Origin: Spirogloea muscicola
Lineage: Eukaryota; Streptophyta; Zygnematophyceae; Spirogloeales; Spirogloeaceae
Assembly (NCBI GenBank): GCA_009602725.1
Contig: WELB01000022.1
Coordinates: 120,651 to 153,806, forward strand
Length of the DNA stretch: 33,156 nucleotides
Reading direction: 5' to 3'
Made by a program: the position numbers and the translations under genes. Positions 11,732 through 21,044 of this stretch are shown here, in pieces. The notes below the pieces were generated by a model. It did not search any database, was not told the DNA's origin, and worked only from the letters and a program-made list of their open reading frames with translations. Position 1 is the stretch's first letter. Every line of letters begins with the position of its first letter.

Positions 11732-14209
11732 ATGTGGGAGGCGGTGCTGCTCACGCTGCTGGCTGCCGCCGGCAACAACATCGGCAAGGTGCTCCAGAAG
11801 AAGGGCACCAAGGGCCTGCCCCGCCTCACCCTCGACTCCAAGGTGATCATGTCGCCAGCCAGGCCAGCTGCAGTGGTCTGGTACTGGGGCCAGGCCTTGA
11901 GACGTCCATCTCTGCTGCCTGCCGCCAGAACCTCCGCAACCACTGTCTGCTCTTCTCATCCTCCCTTGATGTTCAACAAGGTGACTGAGCGGTACTTTCT
12001 TCCGTGCCTTTTGCACCGTCGGCTGTGCTGTCACGGACCGATAGCTGACAAAGTCGCACTGGGGAGTTGAATGCAGATTCTGTACACTTATCTCAGCAGC
12101 CGCACATGGGTGCTCGGCCTCATTGTCGATGTTAGCGGCGCTCTCTTGATGCTCCAGGCCGTGGCTCGAGCTCCGGTGAGTGGACAGCCGCTGATGCACT
12201 GTGCAATTGCCTTGATGGTCCGTGCAGCGTGCTGCTGAATGTAGGGGTCTTGAAGCTGACCAAAGCACGCCGCCGGAGGTGTTTGTCCCAGGTTTCTGTC
12301 GTCCAGCCAGTGTCTGGTTGCGGTCTAGCCATCCTGGCTATATTTTCACACTTTTACCTCAAAGAGGCCCTGTACCCTCGAGATTGGATTGGCATCACTG
12401 CGGCTGCCTTGGGTACAGTTGGTGAGGTGCCGTGGCTCTACTCGATTACCCTGTCTTCTATGAGGCGAGGCCGTATGAGTGGCCCCTTCTAGCCTGAGGC
12501 TTCTCTGCTTCAACTTCTCCCAGCATTGTGTGCACCCTGCTTGCCTTCAGAGTTATCCCTCCTTCCTTCTTCGGAATATTACATGGGGCCCTTCCACATG
12601 CCCAAGCAAACCAGGGTGCAAGAGTCTCTCGGGCATCAGAGGGACGGTCAGAGACCCCATTGTATCAAGGCTTTATCAGCCTTCAGCTGTCACATGTCCC
12701 TACCTCTGTACCTTCACAGGTGTTGGATTGACTGCAGAGGAGCAGATAAGCAAAGCCGTCAGCTGGCTGCGGATGGTCATATTTGTCTTTGAACTGCTGA
12801 TTGTATTGGTGAGCATGGCTTGGAGAAACAGATTACCTTGTTGTTCTCTAAGTGTCAATCAACAGTACCTTGAGATGTCTGAGGCTGCTGTGGTGACCTG
12901 CCAGATGAAGTGATGAGGCAACCAGCGGAAATAGCTTGTCAGTGACACTCTCATTGCCACTGCTGTAGGTACTTGTAGAGTTGGGAGCTCACCAGGTCAA
13001 GCTTCATAGGAGACAGCTTGAGCTTCCAACCCCTGTTCCATCCATAGGGGTAAGTACAGCAACATGGTCATAAGTGGCGAGATGCTTCCTACAAGAGATA
13101 CATCAAAGCACGACCAATGTGGCAGGACCCGTGCAGTGGAATATGACTCCTGGATAATCAGAGCAGCTATGAAAGCAGGTGTCTTGAAATGTGACGTGTG
13201 ATGCAGGCTCACTCAGCTGACGTCTTGGAGGAAGTTGCTGCTGGCCTCCAAGCCGGTGCTTGCTTTGGGTAATGGCGCTACTGCTTGCTGATATCTACAA
13301 TCATGCAAAGGAAGATGGACATATGCAATTGGACAAATGGACATTCAGATTTTCTTGCAGCTTGCCTTCTTACTTAGCCACGTCTCTTTTCACTAAAGTG
13401 TGGCTCTCTGAAATGGAAGCTTGTCAGCGGCAGCTTCGAGGACGGGCTTTTTGCTTGTTCAGCAAGGTCATTCCAAGCTCTTGGCTCCTCTGGGGATAGC
13501 AACGAGCATAGGCTTGAGCAGCGGGGGCTTCATTTGCCAGGTAGGCAAGCTTGATTGTGGTATTGTTTGACGATGGCATCTGGTAAATCAGAGCCTTGGA
13601 GGCTTAAGAGGTGCAGGTTTAGCTTGGGCGCTCGCTCCATAGGCTCTTTGGGCGGTCCCTTGTCTGTGTTGGAGTGCTTAAGCTTGTCAGAGCAGATTGT
13701 GCATGCGCATCAAGGAGTGTCTATGCTGAGCCACCACCCTTTTGGTGTGGCAGACTCGAGGCTTCAAGGAAGGGAGAGCTGTGGTCGTGTCCACATCAGC
13801 TGCTGCGGCGGCCATTCTTGTAGGAGTCACTGTTGGGCTCTTTGCTCTTGGGGAGGCCTTTCCAGAGGGCTTTGTGGCTCGTGGGCTCCAGCTCGCCAGC
13901 TGGTAGGGCATACCCTCATGAATTTCCTGATTAGCGAAGCGACCGCGCTGCAAGTGAGCGTCCATGTCTGTCAGACTCATGTATGCGTCCAGCTGACACA
14001 GCCATTCTGTCACACACAGGTTCTGCATCCTGGTCGGCATGATGCTCCTCCTCCAGCAGGGCAAGGCTGGCCCCACTTTTCCCCGCATGCTCCGGATGTT
14101 GAAGCGGCGGAGAGCAAGCACAGGGCGGACTCTGACAAGGTCTGCCTCCCTCATTGCGACACCATCCCCGCCCCCTGCTCTCAAGCCACCTGTTAAATAC
14201 AATGAGTGA
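11732..14209 (+). CDS. NIPA/DUF803 family magnesium-transporter-like membrane protein (plant NIPA8/9-like)
   Basis: Nine exons join in phase: 11732-11842, 12077-12175, 12292-12421, 12720-12808, 12969-13049, 13207-13268, 13420-13540, 13754-13902 and 14020-14209 (TGA). They give 343 residues. The protein starts MWEAVLLTLLAAAGNNIGKV, as I recall for the plant NIPA9-like group, which supports the ATG at 11732 although the frame is open upstream. Signature segments are VSVVQPVSGCGLAILAIFSH, FYLKEALYPRDWIGITAAAL and TRGFKEGRAVVVSTSAAAAA. Several hydrophobic helices indicate a multi-pass membrane protein of the drug/metabolite transporter fold. NIPA proteins are linked to Mg2+ transport; substrate here is inference. 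The soluble loop after exon 4 (HQVKLHRRQLELPTPVP) and a basic Ser/Pro C-terminal tail are the least conserved parts. The choice of the 13420 exon rests on LSAAASRTGFLLVQQGHSK fitting the family pattern. Confidence 0.9.
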
Positions 14210-14336
14210 GCACCAATTCGAAGAGTGCGCAATGGCTTATGCCTCCATTCTACCTTTATTTACATTTAGTGGCAGACAGTTGGCACTGGCACAAAGTTCA
14301 TGCTCACTATGGGCAATCTGAGCCCGACCCAGCACA

Positions 14337-14341
14337 TGTAA
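14337..14341 (+). terminator. TGTAA polyadenylation-like signal
   Basis: The pentamer TGTAA is the usual polyadenylation signal in chlorophyte algae. It lies about 130 bases after the NIPA stop codon on the coding strand. A five-base match can occur by chance. Confidence 0.3.
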
Positions 14342-14359
14342 CCCGATTGGTGACGGCAA

Positions 14360-14690
14360 CCTCCACACGCACCTTCCCCCAAGTGCCCACCCAAACACGG
14401 GAGCATCACCATGGCAAAGACTGAGAAGGAGGACAATGATAACAAATGCTCGTCAGCACCGCCGCACAAGGTCTCGCCGCTGCCTCCACGCAAGGCCGCG
14501 CTGCCGCTGCCCCGAGGCCTCGTTGCTGCCGCTGAACAAAGTATAACTGCCACTTCCCCACAAGGCCTTGCCGCCGCCGCCAACTTTGGCCGCCGCCGCC
14601 ACCGCCGCCGCCCTGCAAGATCTGCCGCCCCCCGTCACCACTGCCGCCCACAGTTGCCCACCGCTGCCGCTACAAATCTGCTCTGAGGGC
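14360..14690 (+). pseudogene. Relic of an extensin-type tail (third, inverted paralogue)
   Basis: The plus-strand frame reads PPHAPSPKCPPKHG, then a short charged segment (TEKEDNDNK), a Cys, and APPHKVSPLPPRKA. Segment for segment this parallels the tail of the extensin-like genes at 21-27 kb: PPHPSPPPPPLKCPP, KHGG, an acidic run, Cys, PPPPPRKASPPPP. After about 14,510 the proline frame is lost and LPHKALPPPP reappears in another frame, so the reading frame is broken. The signal-peptide and cysteine-domain exons are not found upstream, where the NIPA gene ends. It is in the opposite orientation to the two larger copies. It may be transcribed within the NIPA 3' region. Confidence 0.55.
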
Positions 14691-15359
14691 TGCCAATAGT
14701 ACTGGGCGAGTTCTGGGTTGGCCTTCTCACTGCTCCTTGAGACAACGTGCCTGACGCCGCGCCACTCTTGGCTGTGCACTGTTTCTGGGACTTCATGTGC
14801 GTGCGAGTGGCTGCTATTGGCTCTTCTCGTTCCCAACCTCCGTTGTAGCGCTCCTGAGCTCATCTTCCACTTGCATTTGTCCATCTTCCAACGCGGGGTG
14901 CCCGGCGTCTCCATCATTGAAGCGTCCTTGGGGTCACACGACTATGGGTCAGCACAGCCGGAGTCTGGTCTGGTCAACAATTGCGCGTGCTTGCTGTCTG
15001 GGAGGCTGTCGGATACAGAGGCAGGGCCCCTCTTGTAGAGGAAGCCCCAGCTGGTGCGTGGACGCGTGAGGCGCTTTGAGCGCCAGAGTGTCGGCTAAGC
15101 CACAGCTTCCTATGGTCAACGAGCTGTGTGCGGCCGCTACATAACAGGCTGGAGGCAAGGTCAACCTACAGCGTCTAAGTGGGTCGTTTGCAGGATCTTT
15201 GTGAAAGCTGGGTCTACAACTGCAAAGGCGTCGCCATAGTGGCAGAATGGGAAGTGTCGTCAGCGTGGTGGCAGTGTCTGGCAGTCTAGGATTTTGAAGT
15301 AACTACGTCAATGTACTGCTACTCAAGTGACGGTGTCCATCACATCACTCCCCCCTCAA
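14691..15359. other. Gene-free stretch
   Basis: No conserved protein motif, RNA gene or clear repeat is recognised here. Open frames are short and lack family signatures. Confidence 0.45.
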
Positions 15360-16350
15360 AAGGAGGCCTGCCCTCCTATCTGGCAACTAAGTCTGTCATA
15401 GTTGTCCAGGCCAGGGAGAGGCGTTGTGCATCCAAATTGCTCCCTGCTGATGATCTGGCTGGAGCTCCATCGTTGTCGTCGTCTTGGTCGCTAAAGGAAC
15501 TGCCATGGCATGCAGCCGCCTGCAGCTCATTGTCTTGTACAAACGACCGCCTGCTGGATTTTATGAAGACGATGCCGTGATTATGGGCGCCCACATGCTC
15601 AGGTCCTCCGAGGACAGCGAGCCCACGTGCTCTCACAATCTCCTGCACGATCTATGGCATCGAGCGGAAGAGGGATATAAGTGACTCTGAGGAGGACCCG
15701 AATGATGCCCATACAACTTCGCAATGGTTTGTTGATCTGGTAGGTCGTGAATGGCAAGCAGCTGATCATGGTCGTCGTACCTACCAATAGCTACCCAAGA
15801 AGGGCCCTGTTGGCTGCATAGACTTTGAAGGTGGCCGAGCAGAAGAAGGACCCAAAGTACACAGACACGCTCCTGGGAATACCTTCTACCCGCTGGCCAT
15901 GGACATCCATGAATGCTATGGGGTCGGTGGTCCTCGTTACTGTTGCTGCTGGCCTCTCAAGCTGACCAGCGGCGCAGCGAGCAGGGTGGAGCACTCCCTG
16001 CCTGGAGGCTCCATGCCTTTTGTCGTATCGTATTACCGCATCGCACTCTCGATGTCTCTCCAGCGGTCCCACTTGCTTGCTTTGCTTGTGCCGGTCGCGC
16101 CCTTGCTGCAGCCTCTGGCTTGCGCAGCAGGCCCTTCATCCCTCTAGCTCATCTGACTTCCTATTGTTGACATTGAGCACAAGCCCTATTGTGCAGCCTG
16201 TGGCTTCGTGGAGTGTTGCACTTCCTGATTCCCTCTGTATGAGCTCGGCTGGCTTTCACAGCCGCCCCTTCGTGTCACCAACCGCGTATCCTCTTGGCGG
16301 AGAGAGGGCGCGCAGTGCACATGAAAGAAAGCCTAAGCCGAGCCTGAAGT
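15360..16350 (+). mobile_element. Decayed 5'-truncated LINE 3' end, plus strand
   Basis: Fragments in all three plus-strand frames match, in order, the C-terminal part of the better preserved LINE at 17-18.5 kb. They are KLLPADDLAGAPSLSSS, GAHMLRSSEDSEPTCSHNLL, FVDLVG, KVAEQKKDPKY, LAMDIHECYG, YRIALSMSLQRS, AGRALAAASGLR and SSSDFLLLT. Frame changes and stops separate them, so the copy is dead. The distal 3' block (GAGAGAGGGCGCGCAGTGCA) is at about 16,301. The 5' break is near 15,360 and lacks the reverse-transcriptase core. Confidence 0.65.
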
Positions 16351-16549
16351 GACGTGCTTTTCTACACAGGCAAATCGGAGGTCAGGTCCTGGTTAAATTC
16401 GGACAAGGGGGTTCAGGAGCAAATCCCCTGCACGATGAAGCACTTGCGCGTTAGCGCAGCGGAAGACTTCGCCTTGTGGGGGCCGCCGTCAGGCAGCGTC
16501 TCCACCTCCTGGGTACCAGTCGGCAGCTAGCCCACCAAGGGCCAGCCAT

Positions 16550-16739
16550 GGACGCCTCGCAGCGAGCCGGCAGCGATCTGCGGCGACGGGCTGCGGCAGC
16601 AGGCAGCAGCAGTACTGCAGCTCTGTCTGGCAAGCGGCTTCCGTGGCGGCGGTCCGGCTCCCTAAGTTACGCTGTCGAATATGTATGTGCTCATCCGTCA
16701 GTACTAGTGTCAGCTGTTAGTTTAGCTACCTTAGCATAG
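16550..16739 (+). pseudogene. Possible 5' exon of an unknown gene, cut by a LINE
   Basis: An ATG opens MDASQRAGSDLRRRAAAAG, then a basic segment (KRLPWRRSGS) and HPSVLVSAVSL. This looks like a cytoplasmic N-terminus before a membrane segment. The frame ends where the 3' tail of the minus-strand LINE begins (CTACCTTAGCATAGGGCTC). I do not recognise the family. It may be a real exon interrupted by the insertion or a chance open frame. Confidence 0.25.
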
Positions 16740-18540
16740 GGCTCGGTTCATGTTGTCCCACTTTTCGCACTAGCTGTTGCCTGAACAATGTATTGGACTT
16801 GGGTTGGCCACCCTCTCATTACATGAGCACCGTGCGCCGTCTCCTCTCTGGGAGATTGTTTCTCTGGGCTTCCAATTGTCGACTTGAAGTGGCCAAAAAG
16901 AAAGAAGGCTCGCCCATAGAGAAAGAGGGGCTGGCAAAGCCAGCCCAAAAAGAATGGACAATGTCCAAAGCCGAAGAATGAGATGCCGAGGAAGGACTCC
17001 TCTACGCTACCAATCACGACAACATACTAGGGAAGCTCAGTACCCGCGAGTGAGCAACATCAGGTCCGAGTAGCTCAAGGCAGGGAAGGAGGCACTCCGC
17101 CGAGACCCGGAGGCAGCGGCCAGAGCGCGTCCTGCGCGGGTGTGGACAGCGTGGGCAAGGGATCGCTGGAACGATACCGCCAAGCGCATGCGAAAGACCT
17201 GGGCGAGCGACCCGGCGGCGTTGAAGCCGGGCAGCGCCCCGGGCGGACCCGACCGCCGATCAATAGCCTGACGAGCAAGCCGCTGGAGGAGATCCAGCCA
17301 GCGGCTGCCGAAGGCCCCGTGAAGATCGATCGCCAGGGCCGCGAACTCGTCACCGACCGGGTGATCGGCATATTTTCGCTCTTTTGCCCCCTACCGCGTG
17401 CCCTGCAAACGACGCCGACCTGTTGGAATTGTTGGAGTCGTAGCAGTCAGTTGTCACCACGTCTGCGATGACTCGGGAACCGCCGCCGGGCGGGATAGCG
17501 ACCAGGTCGGCGCGTCGGGTGTGCGACTGGCCGTCCTCGCCCCGCAGGATGGGCATGACTGAGGAGCACTCCACCGCCACCTTGAAGCCCGCCTCCGCAA
17601 ACACCCCCTGCATACCATCGCGCAGGAGATCATGGGAAGCGGTCCGCTCGCCTCCGTGGGCGCAACGGAGCATGTGCGCGGCCAGCTCCGCAGGGTCGGC
17701 GTGCCGGGCGCCGCACTCGCACTGTGTGATACCCACAAGGCAGGGAGGGAGGAGCCCCAAGAGCCGATGCACCGCCGTCCGGTAGACCGCGTCTGGCATG
17801 GTAAGTGCTGCATAGAGTGGGAGCGCTTGGAGCCACGCCGCCGCCCCAGGGGAGGAGGCGGAGAGAAGCCGAGCACGCCCGCGAACGTCAGACGGAGGGA
17901 GAAGCTCCACCGCCTGGTCAGAGGCCGCCTTCTCGACCAACGCCGTGAAGCGTGCCTGGGCACGCAGGTCTGGAGTTTGGGCGAGGTGCCGGAAAGGAAC
18001 AGTCTGCTCGGACATGTTGGGGTGGACCTGCAGGAGCCTGTCGCGGGCAGTGCGGAGGGCGACTTGGAAGGGGAGTTGGCCTGTCTCCACATCGGCTGCC
18101 GCCCGCTCCAGGGCGCGTTGTCCGTGCACGAGGAACCTCTGACACATGGGGGCGGCCACCTGCGCCCAGCTTCCCAGGAAGGCCGCCTCACAGACGCGGG
18201 CAACTGAGCGGCATCCCAAGCCGCCACGACTGATCGGCAGGCTGGCCTGCAGCTGCGCAGCTTGGGTGGTGAGGAACGCCGGGTGCTGCACGAGGGAGGC
18301 TGCGGCCGCCAGTATGCCGGTGTCGAAGGCCTCATACGCTGCCGTCACCGCCGGTGAGGGAAGGACGGTGCGGGCCAGGTAGTGGGGCCGCTGCGCGATG
18401 CACCGGGTCAGCATGGCGGTTGCCAGCTGCATGTCGTTCAGCGTGTGCAGGCGGGCCGCCGGCCGGAGGTGGTCCTGCAGCCGCCCCTGCAGCTGCTCCG
18501 CCACGAAGGCAGGTGCGCCCAGGGGGACGCCGCCACCCTT
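16725..18540 (-). mobile_element. 5'-truncated LINE (non-LTR retrotransposon)
   Basis: On the minus strand the element contains the reverse-transcriptase C-terminal ORF (18540 to about 17,350, then a shifted frame to a stop at 17037-17039). A 3' untranslated region of about 300 bases follows. That region carries a perfect hairpin at 16928-16946 (8-bp stem, 3-nt loop), the CTCTATGGGCGAGC-type block, the block matching GCCTGAACAATGTATTGG in antisense, and a terminal GCCCTATGCTAAGG-like tail. The reverse-transcriptase catalytic core is absent: the open frame starts after a stop at 18541-18543, in the segment that normally follows the catalytic domain. Confidence 0.75.
17037..18540 (-). pseudogene. 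LINE ORF2 C-terminal region with a frameshift
   Basis: The frame opens GGGVPLGAPAFVAEQLQ, the region after the RT thumb. It continues with ISRGGLGCRSVARVCEAAFL and a Cys/His pattern (QCECGARHADPAELAAHMLR, CAHGGERTASHDLLRD) that could be a zinc-binding site. Next come RRADLVAIPPGGG and IADVVTTDCYDS. Near 17,390-17,410 the conserved sequence moves to another frame: AKERKYADHPVGDEFAALAI, FRMRLAVSFQRSLAHAV, RAGRALAAASGSRRSASFP, SDLMLLTRGY, stop. The order RxADLV ... DVV ... KxxKY resembles the spacing of PD-(D/E)XK nuclease-like C-termini; this is inference. Truncation and frameshift make it non-functional. Confidence 0.7.
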
Positions 18541-18933
18541 TCAGTTATGCGCACCGCGCGCCTTCTCGCTGGGCTTCACCGATCCGAGCTCCCTCAGCCG
18601 GGTTTCGGCCCGGTCGTGTTAGTGCCTGTCCGCACCACCCTCCGTCGAGCAGATTTCGTGTATTTTGAAAAAGCAAACGAAGGCCAAAATGGCCAAGTAC
18701 AAAAGCAAGCACATCTAAGCACATCAAGCACATCCTCAAGGGTGTGTGGGGTCTGCCCCAGAAAGGCCCACCCCACAGGAGGTAAGACGACAAGCGTCTG
18801 CTGCCAAGCGGCTAGCGACAGAGCTTCTGCTGCCACAGATGCCCTCAAGGGCCCTGAAAAGAAAGTGTACTTCCATGGAGCTTACCCGAATGACGACCGT
18901 CAGCCTCGAGACTTACGGTACTTGTGATGTTTC
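18541..18933. other. Repeat-derived stretch upstream of the truncated LINE
   Basis: It begins with a short block (ATGCGCACCGCGCGCCTTCT, about 18,547) shared with the distal LINE 3' repeats. A segment with short AAGCACATC direct repeats follows near 18,707-18,737. No gene is recognised. Confidence 0.4.
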
Positions 18934-19265
18934 CAGTGCTCGCACCGGTATCGTCATTTCGCATTAAGCGAAATGGGTTTGCCCGGTGAGCCGCGGTGGG
19001 TCCCGCACGTGGGCCCAAGTGGCGTCTCGGTGGGTCCACACCACTGCCAAGCCTCCCGCCCTCAAGGCCGTGAGGGCCTGAGGACCAGGTGAGGGCGCAC
19101 AGAGCACCACCTGGGCCGGTTTGTGGACCCACGTGCGGGACCCACCTCGGCTCCTCTGGCCCGCGTGTGGGCCCACCGAGATCCATGTGGGCCCACGTGC
19201 GGGACCCACCGAAGGCTCGCCTGGCAAGCCCAGGTCGCGCAGTGACGATAACGGGGCGAGTGCTG
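18934..19265. mobile_element. MITE-like element with long terminal inverted repeats
   Basis: The left arm (18934-19016) and right arm (19189-19265) are inverted copies of each other. They share CAGTGCTCGC / CAGCACTCGC ends, a TATCGTCA block and a perfect 22-bp inner core (18995-19016 versus 19189-19210). A further copy of the core lies near 19,125-19,146. No transposase is encoded. I do not see a convincing target-site duplication at the ends, so the borders are approximate. Confidence 0.65.
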
Positions 19266-20757
19266 GCACGGCACACGTACCGTGCGTCTGAAGGCTGACG
19301 GCCTCATTCTTCGGGTGAGTTAGCGAGTGTCAGTCATCTAGGTCCTTGCACATATTCCAAGAGCTCCGACTCAAATGCTTCACTGTGTGATCTTTCATAT
19401 GCTGTACCTTCTCTAATCCATATGTGGTGACCAGCCCAACGTAACGAGCTCGTCTTCATTTGCAGGTGATCTTCACAGGTTGTTGATTGATCTTCACAGG
19501 TAGCACTGATACTGGACGAGCTGTGATGCAAAGAGCCGCACGCAACATGAAGGTGGGTGATGGCAGGACATCACACGCTTGAGAGCCTGTTATTCGACCT
19601 GCTGCAAGCTGCAGACAGCAGAGCCTTGGCACTAGTGCCACGTTGATTGACATTCACAACTGTTGGTCCAGAGACACGTTGAAATTTACACAGTGCCATC
19701 ACGGCCAGCAGATTGGCAGTTGCAACATAGGTGGAGGTTGAGCTTCCCGCAATAACGACCATGATCAGTGGTATAGCGCTACAGATTGACAGCACCCATA
19801 ACGTACTGGGTAATTTCATACCAGCCTATGGTAGGATGGACGCTTGACTTCGGACGACCTGACAGCCCACTTAAATCAGCGCCCAGCTCTCCCTGCGACA
19901 TCGCATGCCGGGTTCTCGTTGCCACCATTTTGACGCGCTCATCACATGCACAAGTCAAAGAATGAGCTGATGCAGAACAATGTCATGGTGGTATTTGGCC
20001 TTCGATCACAACTCTCGCCGACTGCAAGACTACCAGCTCTAAAGGGTCGACGAAGGGTAGACGCATTTTCACAACGTACCGGTGCATACGAAGGGCCCTC
20101 ATCTTGCTCTACGGATATGGTTAGGACAAGCAGACTGCACAGGACGGAAGATTGTGTCTGTCCCATCAGCAATTGTGGGGTGATTGGCGCGAGCTGCAGC
20201 GGAGCTCAGCAGACTCCCTTCCCTGTACCGGGAGGCGAGCACAATGCAGATGGTATTGGTCAAGGAAATGTATCAAGCTAAGGACTGCAGCTTGATGTCC
20301 GCTCACAATGAGCATTGGTATCAAGTCAATGGATGTTCTGCTTACTGTCCTCCAACAGCACTGATACAAGCAATAGCAAGTTATGGGGATGAGATACTTG
20401 CCGGCTTCGCATCTGATTGCTGCTTGGTATGCAACGCCACTCCTTCTGGTTTGGATGCTGCAAATCGTAGTGACAGCTTTGCAACAACAGAATGTTCGCC
20501 ACACTGGTACAAGCTCCGCATGACTGGTACAAGCTCCGCATGACAATTTAGCCTCACAAGCAGCTATTGATTGTTTTCCATGAAGCATGAGCATCATGAG
20601 TTGATTTTGCATGCCGAATATGCATGGAACGTGGTTCTTGGTACACACCATCATCTTTCATGGTTCTGCTGCTTCTAGTTGGTGTGACGGGTGGTGTAAC
20701 AAGCATCCACGAAGTGTTTTGGAAATTGTTGCGGAAAGTACATAGAAAACCCGATAA
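19266..20757. other. Stretch without a recognised gene
   Basis: A minus-strand ATG frame at 19819-19571 begins MKLPSTLWVLSICSAIPLIM, which looks like a signal peptide or membrane segment, but nothing joins to it. A plus-strand frame near 20,330-20,540 includes ASYGDEILAGFASDCCLVCN, also unrecognised. A tandem 20-nt repeat (ACTGGTACAAGCTCCGCATG) occurs at 20502-20541. I assign no gene. Confidence 0.35.
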
Positions 20758-21044
20758 CAACTGCATGCCCTTGCATATGACCATATATGTCCAGCATATC
20801 TGTATGCACTCCTTGAGATGTATGTAACTTTTGTCAGATGTACTATGTTGGTTATACAGTGATCCTAGATCATACTGGAATGGAAGTGCTCACTAGATGT
20901 AGAATTCTAGTACGTAGTACATGGTCATGGCTTTTGGCACGACCACATACAGCTAGACCTCCTTCAGTGAAACAGATGTTGCAGTACATAGCACTGCTGA
21001 CATTGTAGGTGAGCGTTGAGCTGTTGAGAGCTCAACGCAACCAA

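Noticed and set aside
13361-13499. Alternative NIPA exon starting at the TTGCAG acceptor
   Set aside because: It ends in a stop and leaves the next family segment in another frame. The exon at 13420-13540 joins in phase and gives the expected ASRTGFLLVQQG-like sequence.
15335-15370. Purine-rich stretch followed by TGATGTG on the minus strand, like a polypurine tract at an LTR edge
   Set aside because: No second LTR, primer-binding site or pol domain is present, and the adjacent sequence reads on the plus strand as LINE C-terminal remnants.
17632-18207. Plus-strand 191-codon open frame
   Set aside because: It lies wholly antisense to the LINE ORF, which has clear family motifs.
18845-19307. 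Open frames rich in Gly, Pro and His at 19.0-19.3 kb
   Set aside because: They are explained by the inverted-repeat MITE-like element and have no protein motif.
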